DNA of 32,796 bases from Roseobacter sp. (GTDB taxonomy: Bacteria; Pseudomonadota; Alphaproteobacteria; Rhodobacterales; Rhodobacteraceae): assembly GCA_002731875.1 (NCBI GenBank), contig PCCY01000018.1, positions 1 to 32,796 of the forward strand, in the 5' to 3' direction. This document shows positions 28,095 to 32,796 of this stretch, piece by piece. The position numbers and the translations under genes are program-made. Under the pieces are notes generated by a model. That model searched no databases and was not told the DNA's origin. It was given only the letters and a program-made list of their open reading frames with translations. The stretch's first letter is position 1. The number at the start of each line of letters is the position of its first letter.

Positions 28095-30086
28095 ATGAAA
28101 TTGAGGCCATATCAGACTGCTGCAATTGAAAGTGCCATACAGGCGCTAACAATCCACGGCAGTGCAGTAATGCAGATGCCAACTGGCGCTGGCAAGACGA
28201 GAACCGCAACCGAGATTGTCAAGCAGCATAAAAAGCCCGTGTGGTTCATATGCCACAGGCAGGAGATCGAACGGCAGGCCGCAAAAGCCTTCACCGCCGC
28301 GGGGATTGATTTTGGAATCGTGTCGCCGCGCGGTAAGCCTGAATACGATAAGCCTGTGCAGATTGTTTCCGTCGCTACGCTTACTAGGCGCATTAATGAC
28401 TTGCCGCTTCCGTCGCTAGCGATATGGGACGAGTGCCACCACGTTGCGGCAAAGTCATGGTCTGCGATCCGTGAACAACTTAACGGCGCGCAGAACCTTG
28501 GGCTTACCGCAACGCCAGAGCGCTTTGACGGCAAGGGCCTTTCGGAGTGGTTCGGTGAGTTGGTTGTCGGCCCGTCCACGCGCGAACTTATTGACGGCGG
28601 ATATCTTTCCGACTTCCGATACTTCGCGCCGAGCGACCCAGACTTGGCTAGCGCCAAGATGCAGGCGGGCGATTATAAAAAGGGCGACCTGGACAAGGTA
28701 ATGAATACGCCGGTCCTGATTGGTGATGCTATTGCCGAGTATCGCAAGAACGCGGACGGCAAGCGCGCGCTAGTGTTTTGTGCCAGCGTTGACGCCAGCA
28801 AGGCGCTAGTCGATCGGTTTAATTCCGAAGGCATACCGGCAGCACACGTTGACGGAACCACGCCTACTGATGAACGAGACGCGTCTGTTGATGCACTGGC
28901 GTCAGGCAACATTAAGGTACTGTCCAACGTCGAGGTGTTCACGGAAGGCTTCGACCTTCCAGCAATCGACGTTGTTATCCTGCTCCGCCCGACGAAGAGC
29001 CTGGCGCTGTTTTTGCAGATGATTGGACGCGCGCTCCGCACGGCGGAAGGCAAGTGCGAGGCGTTGATATTCGACCACGCGGGCTTGTGGCTTGACCACG
29101 ATTGGTTTGACTTGCCGATTGAATGGTCGCTGGACGGCGGCGCACGTCAACGAAGATTGGCTGGTCGCAAGCACGGTCCGCGCCGCTGTCCTGAATGCAA
29201 GGAGGTTCGCGTCGAGCGCGAGCCTGTGTGTGAGTGCGGTTATGAGTTCCCGACTGGGAGCGAGATTGGTGAATGCGACGGGAAACTCACTGAGTTGCGC
29301 CGCGCAGTTCCGTCCGGCTGCGAGACTAGAGAGGCATTCTCTAGGCGTATAGGGTGCGCCAGATTCGCCATGAATCGTTGGATTTCTAAAGGTATGCCTC
29401 TTTGTGATGGATATGTCCCAATAGAAGATGCGAAAGAGTGGTTAAAAGAAAACCCGCCAAGAAATATGCGCCCACTTTTTGTTGATGATCCTTCAGAATA
29501 TGAAAGCCAAAAGGCATTCGCGCGAAGAATTGGAACATATAATTCACAGGTAAGACTTTGGGCCTTGAGTGGAGTAATTCCGTGTGCGAAAAACGGGTGG
29601 ATCCATATAGAAAAGGCTCTTGACGTAGTAAACTCAATGCGAAGTAATAAAATCGCTAAACCGAAGACAAAGAAAAAAGAAAAGAAACGAGTAGCTAATG
29701 GAAGTGAAATAAAGGCTGATTTTGCTCGACGGATCGGAGTCTCATTCGCATCTGTGACTCTGTGGTGCAGGAACGGCTTACCAAACGATTGCGATGGGAA
29801 CATCATCATTGATGACGCTATTGATTGGGTTGAGGCAAACACAAGGACATTAATAAAAGTAAACGACTTAACAGAAACACAGAGAAGCTTTGAAAAAAGA
29901 CTAAAGGCAAATAAAGGTATGGCGTATTCATGGGCTGCGCGTGGAATGCCACTCGATAAGAATAGGATGGTTCACGTTCCAAGCGCATTGGAGTGGGTTC
30001 GAGAAAATGCAAAAATTCGAATACCACCAGATGCTTGGCCGCCAGATAGCGACCGCAAACAAAAGCCGCAACCAACCGCCGCTTAG
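28095..30086 (+). CDS. Superfamily 2 helicase with four C-terminal HTH-like repeats
   Basis: The 663-residue protein has a helicase core (1-345): PTGAGKT (29-35), DECH (112-115), LTATPER (137-143) and QMIGRALRT (308-316). A zinc ribbon follows (CPEC at 365-368, CECG at 379-382). From about 409 to 638 four repeats share F-(A/S)-x-R-(I/L), W-x3-G-(M/L/V)-(P/I) and a closing A-x-(D/E)-(W/V) helix, resembling Nu1/MerR-like HTH units. The repeat part is clearly more AT-rich than the helicase part, suggesting a fusion. The ATG at 28095 is preferred because GGAGG precedes it. It may target the helicase to specific DNA. Confidence 0.9.
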   Translation: MKLRPYQTAAIESAIQALTIHGSAVMQMPTGAGKTRTATEIVKQHKKPVWFICHRQEIERQAAKAFTAAGIDFGIVSPRGKPEYDKPVQIVSVATLTRRINDLPLPSLAIWDECHHVAAKSWSAIREQLNGAQNLGLTATPERFDGKGLSEWFGELVVGPSTRELIDGGYLSDFRYFAPSDPDLASAKMQAGDYKKGDLDKVMNTPVLIGDAIAEYRKNADGKRALVFCASVDASKALVDRFNSEGIPAAHVDGTTPTDERDASVDALASGNIKVLSNVEVFTEGFDLPAIDVVILLRPTKSLALFLQMIGRALRTAEGKCEALIFDHAGLWLDHDWFDLPIEWSLDGGARQRRLAGRKHGPRRCPECKEVRVEREPVCECGYEFPTGSEIGECDGKLTELRRAVPSGCETREAFSRRIGCARFAMNRWISKGMPLCDGYVPIEDAKEWLKENPPRNMRPLFVDDPSEYESQKAFARRIGTYNSQVRLWALSGVIPCAKNGWIHIEKALDVVNSMRSNKIAKPKTKKKEKKRVANGSEIKADFARRIGVSFASVTLWCRNGLPNDCDGNIIIDDAIDWVEANTRTLIKVNDLTETQRSFEKRLKANKGMAYSWAARGMPLDKNRMVHVPSALEWVRENAKIRIPPDAWPPDSDRKQKPQPTAA

Positions 30087-30108
30087 CGGCACAACAAGGA
30101 GACCAACA

Positions 30109-30402
30109 ATGAACCGTAGAAAATTTCTAGCCGCCATTGGATTGGCACCTATTGCCGCAACTGTTCCGGTTGCCGCCAAAGCGGCAGCAGTGACTGGCGA
30201 GTTTGGTCCGGAGGCAATGATGCCGCTTTATGACAAGCAGCTGGCCTCAAGAGCAATGTGCGCGGAAGCTGAAGTTGATATTCTAGACGATGGAACAAAA
30301 CGCATTGTGCGTACAACTGACTTTGAAGATCATTGGCGAAAGTTCGAGGAGGAGGCTGCAAATATAGTTCTAGACGCATATAGGGCAGGACGCAGAATCT
30401 AA
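30109..30402 (+). CDS. Small Tat-signal protein, 97 aa
   Basis: The protein begins MNRRKFLAAIG, a twin-arginine motif, followed by a hydrophobic stretch (LAPIAATVPVAA) and an AKA-type cleavage site near residue 25. The mature part of about 70 residues is acidic and helical, with DFEDHWRKFEEEAANIVLDA and no recognised domain. It should be exported folded to the periplasm. AAGGAG precedes the ATG. Export from a phage early region is unusual; exclusion of superinfecting phage is one guess, without direct support. Confidence 0.8.
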   Translation: MNRRKFLAAIGLAPIAATVPVAAKAAAVTGEFGPEAMMPLYDKQLASRAMCAEAEVDILDDGTKRIVRTTDFEDHWRKFEEEAANIVLDAYRAGRRI

Positions 30403-30412
30403 AGGCCAACCA

Positions 30413-30775
30413 ATGACCCGCATCAACTGCGTTCCGCCGGCAGAGCTAACCGGCAAGCACCTTGTTGCCGAGTACCGCGAGCTACCGCGGATCTTCGGCC
30501 TTGTGCGTGCTGCGATCGCACGCGGCGAGCAGCCGGCGGTTATGGACACGTACCGCCTTGGCGCTGACCACGTTAGGTTCTTCTACACGCGCCTTGCGTG
30601 GCTTGCGCGCCGCCAGGCTGCGTTGATCGATGAAATGAAGCGTCGTGGCTACGCTCCGCAATACGGTGCGCCAAGCTTGGCGGGCTTTCCTACCGAGTGG
30701 TGCGGCGACTGGCAACCGACAGACGAGGCGCTGGCGCTGAATAGGGCGCGCATTATGGAGAGGCTACCAAAATGA
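30413..30775 (+). CDS. denV: T4 endonuclease V (DenV)-like pyrimidine-dimer glycosylase
   Basis: The 120-residue protein aligns from the first residue with T4 DenV: MTRIN, then AEYRELPRIFG and the block LGADHVRFFYTRLAWLARRQ, then LIDEMKRRGY. The N-terminal Thr2, whose amine attacks the damaged base, Arg3 and catalytic Glu23 are all in place. It would cut out UV-induced pyrimidine dimers by glycosylase and AP-lyase action. It lies downstream of an operator-controlled promoter that DNA damage should open. The C-terminus is somewhat shorter than in T4 (138 residues). The next gene overlaps by ATGA. Confidence 0.92.
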   Translation: MTRINCVPPAELTGKHLVAEYRELPRIFGLVRAAIARGEQPAVMDTYRLGADHVRFFYTRLAWLARRQAALIDEMKRRGYAPQYGAPSLAGFPTEWCGDWQPTDEALALNRARIMERLPK

Positions 30776-30981
30776 GCAGCAGTCACCTTATCATCGTCGC
30801 TCACAACACGGCGACAGACGATATCGAATTACCGCTCGGCAACACGACGCTATACGGCGTTGGCGACGAGGAGAAAATCCTCGAGCGGTGCCGTAAGCGT
30901 TACGACAACGATTGGATCTTGGCGCTGTACAGGCCAATTAGCGCGCCGGTAAGCGGAACGAAGAGCAAGGCAAAGGAGTGA
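30772..30981 (+). CDS. Hypothetical protein, 69 aa
   Basis: No family is recognised. The opening SSSHLIIVAHNTATDDIELP, a short strand with TTLYGVG, then ERCRKRYDNDWILALYRP suggests a small alpha/beta protein. The start overlaps the DenV stop (ATGA). A long palindrome directly follows the stop. Confidence 0.65.
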   Translation: MSSSHLIIVAHNTATDDIELPLGNTTLYGVGDEEKILERCRKRYDNDWILALYRPISAPVSGTKSKAKE

Positions 30982-31037
30982 GTCCGAAGTTTGTATACAA
31001 ATTCCGGACATCCACTAGCGGCCAAATATGACCGCTA
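30982..31037. promoter_or_regulatory. Two adjacent palindromes between operons
   Basis: A 28-bp near-perfect palindrome (30982-31009) is centred on TTTGTATACAAA (30990-31001), with outer arms GTCCG/CGGAC. Next comes TAGCGG-N10-CCGCTA (31016-31037). Neither is followed by a T-run, so an operator is as likely as a terminator. The remaining 50 bases before the next gene hold no clear promoter. Confidence 0.55.
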
Positions 31038-31089
31038 ATTACGCATTAGGCATCATAAGCGGCACTTAATAGCCGATTGGAGAAATGCA

Positions 31090-31326
31090 ATGAACATTTG
31101 CGACAGACTGCGCGGCCTCTCGAGCGAGATTGCGTATAGCCAAATAGCGGATCAGATCGTCGATGAAGTTGCGCCTGACGCGGCGGACGTTATTGAGCTA
31201 TTGCTGGCCGCATTAAAGCCGTTCGCGCAGGCTCCTTGCACGGGTCCGAATTCGTTCAATCGCGCAGTCCTGTCAGATGATGATTTTCGCAACGCTCGTG
31301 CGGCGTATGAGAGGGCGACGCAATGA
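31090..31326 (+). CDS. Hypothetical protein, 78 aa
   Basis: No family is recognised. The protein is acidic and largely helical: a first helix pair with ICDRLRGLSSEIAYSQIADQ, then DVIELLLAALKPFAQAP, and a C-terminal FRNARAAYERAT. GGAG precedes the ATG. It is coupled to the next gene by ATGA and probably starts a new transcription unit. Confidence 0.7.
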   Translation: MNICDRLRGLSSEIAYSQIADQIVDEVAPDAADVIELLLAALKPFAQAPCTGPNSFNRAVLSDDDFRNARAAYERATQ

Positions 31327-31592
31327 ACGATATCGTCAAGGCACTCATACTTGATAGCGAGTATCTTTTTCAGATGACTGGCGAGGACCACGGGCCTACT
31401 TTCATTGCAACTGACGAAGACGTTTATTTTGATATTGCAGATCTAAATACAGCGGCGTGGCAGTGTCATACCTGTGGTCGCTTTGAGTACCACGTCTTTG
31501 GATTTGATTGCGAAGAGTGCGGATGGTCGGCTGATGAAGATAGAGTTAAGCGCGCACTGGTGGATCGCGAGTCCCGCGTTGAAAAGCAATGA
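31323..31592 (+). CDS. Zinc-ribbon protein, 89 aa
   Basis: A CHTCG pair (about 48-52) and a CEECGW pair (about 63-68) should form one zinc ribbon. The N-terminal half has LILDSEYLFQMTGEDHG and a strand with FIATDEDVYFDIA. No named family is recognised. It is coupled to both neighbours by ATGA, including the PP-loop gene downstream. The DNA is more AT-rich than the average of the window. Confidence 0.7.
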   Translation: MNDIVKALILDSEYLFQMTGEDHGPTFIATDEDVYFDIADLNTAAWQCHTCGRFEYHVFGFDCEECGWSADEDRVKRALVDRESRVEKQ

Positions 31593-32356
31593 CCGACAGA
31601 CGTACGCTAATATGGTGGTCAACGGGCGCCGCGAGTTTCGTGGCCGCACAGTTGACACTGCGCGACAACCCGGAAGCAATCGTTGCGCGATGTGAGACTG
31701 GCAACGAGGATCCGGATAACTATCGTTTTGAGGCAGATGCAATGCGGCGGCTTAATACGTCCGTCACGCTGCTTCGCTCCACAGAATTCAGTGACGTTTG
31801 GGAAGTTTGGCAAAAGCGCCGTTACATGTCTGGTATTGCAGGTGCGCCATGCACATCTGCAATGAAGATTGCCCCTAGAATTGAATTTCAGCGCCCGACA
31901 GACATTCACGTTTTTGGCTACACGGCTGATCGCGAAGACGTAGACCGCTTCGAGAGGCTTAAGGAAAACTATTTTGAGTTGACCGTCCGCGCGCCGCTTA
32001 TCGATGCCGGTATAACAAAAGCTGCAAGCCTTGCAATCGTGCAAAAGTCAGGGCTTGAGTTGCCGCGCTCCTACGCCATGGGATTTCCAAACGCCAATTG
32101 CCTCCAGACTGGATGCGTCAAGGCGACTAGCCCGGACTATTGGTCACTATATCGTCACCACTTCCCTGAGAATTTCGCGCGAACTGCAGCCTACGCACGT
32201 GAAATTGGCGCCAGACTGACGCGCATAAAAGGCGAGCGCATGTTCATTGACGAGATACCAGACGATTGGCCGATGACGAATCCAATCATTCCGGCCTGCG
32301 ACTTCCTGTGCGCGTTGGCTGACAACGACAACGAACCGATGGAGAAGGCAGCGTGA
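31589..32356 (+). CDS. PP-loop protein of the PAPS reductase-like family
   Basis: The 255-residue protein has a phosphate-binding loop at its start (IWWSTGAASFVAA, about 8-20) in place of the usual SGGxDS. A nucleotide-binding alpha/beta fold follows, with CETGNEDPDN, HVFGYTADREDVDR and a C-terminal Cys-containing block, MGFPNANCLQTGCVKATSP. Phage members of this family (adenine nucleotide alpha hydrolases) are of unknown role; adenylation chemistry on a nucleobase, sulphur or tRNA substrate is possible. ALADNDNEPMEKAA is the tail. The next gene overlaps by GTGA. Confidence 0.82.
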   Translation: MTDRRTLIWWSTGAASFVAAQLTLRDNPEAIVARCETGNEDPDNYRFEADAMRRLNTSVTLLRSTEFSDVWEVWQKRRYMSGIAGAPCTSAMKIAPRIEFQRPTDIHVFGYTADREDVDRFERLKENYFELTVRAPLIDAGITKAASLAIVQKSGLELPRSYAMGFPNANCLQTGCVKATSPDYWSLYRHHFPENFARTAAYAREIGARLTRIKGERMFIDEIPDDWPMTNPIIPACDFLCALADNDNEPMEKAA

Positions 32357-32793
32357 GAATATATTTCGCACATCCGGTTACGGACTACGGAACCGAGCGA
32401 GAGCGTGGTGCGGTGGCAGCCATCGAGGCAGAAGGATGGACGGTAGAAAATCCAAACCAGCCGCATCATCAGGCTGGCTATGACGAAGAAGGTATGGTCT
32501 ACTTTGAAAGGCTGGCCGCGTCCTGTGATGCGCTAATTTTTATGCGATTCCCGGGCGGAGCAATTGGCGCGGGAGTCGGAAAGGAGATAGACGCGGCACA
32601 GGCGGCGGCCTGTCCGATCTACGAACTATTCGATGGCGAAGTGTACTCGGTCTACGGCTCGCCGACGCCAGTTCTTTCCGTTGAGAATACGCGCGCCCTA
32701 CTGGCTGAGATTCGTGCTACGGAACCCAACCAGAACAGAAACTGTAAAACGCCTGTAAAACGCAATGCGCCAGGTATCGCCAAAAACGGCTAA
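32353..32793 (+). CDS. Nucleoside 2-deoxyribosyltransferase-like protein
   Basis: The 146-residue protein opens with MRIYFAHPVTDYGTERERGA, the strand and loop typical of DUF4406/nucleoside deoxyribosyltransferase-like folds. It continues with a helix, AALIF-like strand (CDALIFMRFPGG) and IGAGVGKEIDAAQAAACPIY, which resembles the part that carries the catalytic Glu. It could exchange or remove nucleobases. Its GTG start overlaps the PP-loop gene, so the two may serve one nucleotide or base-modification step. The last 30 residues are basic and low in structure. Confidence 0.75.
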   Translation: MRIYFAHPVTDYGTERERGAVAAIEAEGWTVENPNQPHHQAGYDEEGMVYFERLAASCDALIFMRFPGGAIGAGVGKEIDAAQAAACPIYELFDGEVYSVYGSPTPVLSVENTRALLAEIRATEPNQNRNCKTPVKRNAPGIAKNG

Positions 32794-32796
32794 CCT

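Noticed and set aside
28378..28387. Other isolated TAGGCG or CGCCTA half-sites in coding DNA (for example at 28386, 29341, 27909)
   Set aside because: They lack the second half-site at the right spacing and any promoter boxes.

Overview
This window looks like the early, lysogeny-control and DNA-metabolism half of a temperate tailed phage or prophage of an alphaproteobacterium, most likely of the Hyphomicrobiales (Rhizobiales). The host call is an inference. It rests on the moderately high GC content, the many proteins that carry an (A/V)NDN tail or linker typical of that order, and several small proteins that resemble known rhizobial-phage hypotheticals. No virion structural, packaging or lysis gene can be recognised. 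The HNH nuclease at the far left is of a kind often found beside a terminase, so the late genes may lie beyond position 1. About 63 protein genes and one tRNA are supported. Nine proteins are under 60 residues, and most genes are joined by ATGA, TGATG or TAATG stop/start overlaps.

Layout. Bases 1-3130 (minus strand) hold an HNH nuclease, a DUF2158-like protein, a tRNA-Pro(CGG), an unknown protein, a VRR-NUC nuclease with a coupled 50-residue protein, a 330-bp non-coding repeat region that could be an origin, and a 72-residue protein. Bases 3231-3936 (plus strand) are a three-gene island ending in an HTH protein. Bases 3933-12173 (minus) hold a primase-polymerase/helicase, a C5-cytosine methyltransferase with a nested overlapping reading frame, a beta-class methyltransferase set between two HNH nucleases, and Gp157-like and DUF5662-like proteins. 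Bases 12214-22774 (minus) form the long leftward early operon. It carries a DEAD/DEAH helicase, a winged-helix protein, a Cas4/AddB-like Fe-S nuclease, a phage DnaN sliding clamp, a DUF669 protein, a RecA-like ATPase, small membrane proteins, SH3-like proteins and a leading HTH protein. Bases 22775-23733 are the immunity region, with a LexA-like self-cleaving repressor. Bases 23734-28024 (plus) hold an RNA ligase, small proteins, an excisionase-like protein and a tyrosine integrase. Bases 28053-32793 (plus) hold a second helicase with four C-terminal HTH repeats, a Tat-signal protein, a T4 DenV-like UV endonuclease, a PP-loop (PAPS-reductase-like) protein and a nucleoside deoxyribosyltransferase-like protein.

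How it works together. The most striking signal is a 16-bp palindrome, consensus TAKGCG-N4-CGCMTA. It sits at the same place, inside the 17-18 bp spacer between the -35 and -10 boxes, in seven promoters spread over 26 kb (1.85, 3.17, 12.2, 22.86, 22.89, 23.69 and 28.06 kb). I infer one immunity regulon: the LexA-like repressor would shut these promoters in the lysogen, and RecA-triggered cleavage would open them together. Three of the promoters belong to a repeated cassette with a second operator-like site 30-31 bp upstream. A second recurring signal is an AACCACCAC leader motif before the start codons of genes that are not translationally coupled. The replication set (primase-helicase, clamp, two helicases, Fe-S nuclease, DUF669, ATPase) lacks a recognisable DNA polymerase here. 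This fits use of the host polymerase with a phage clamp.
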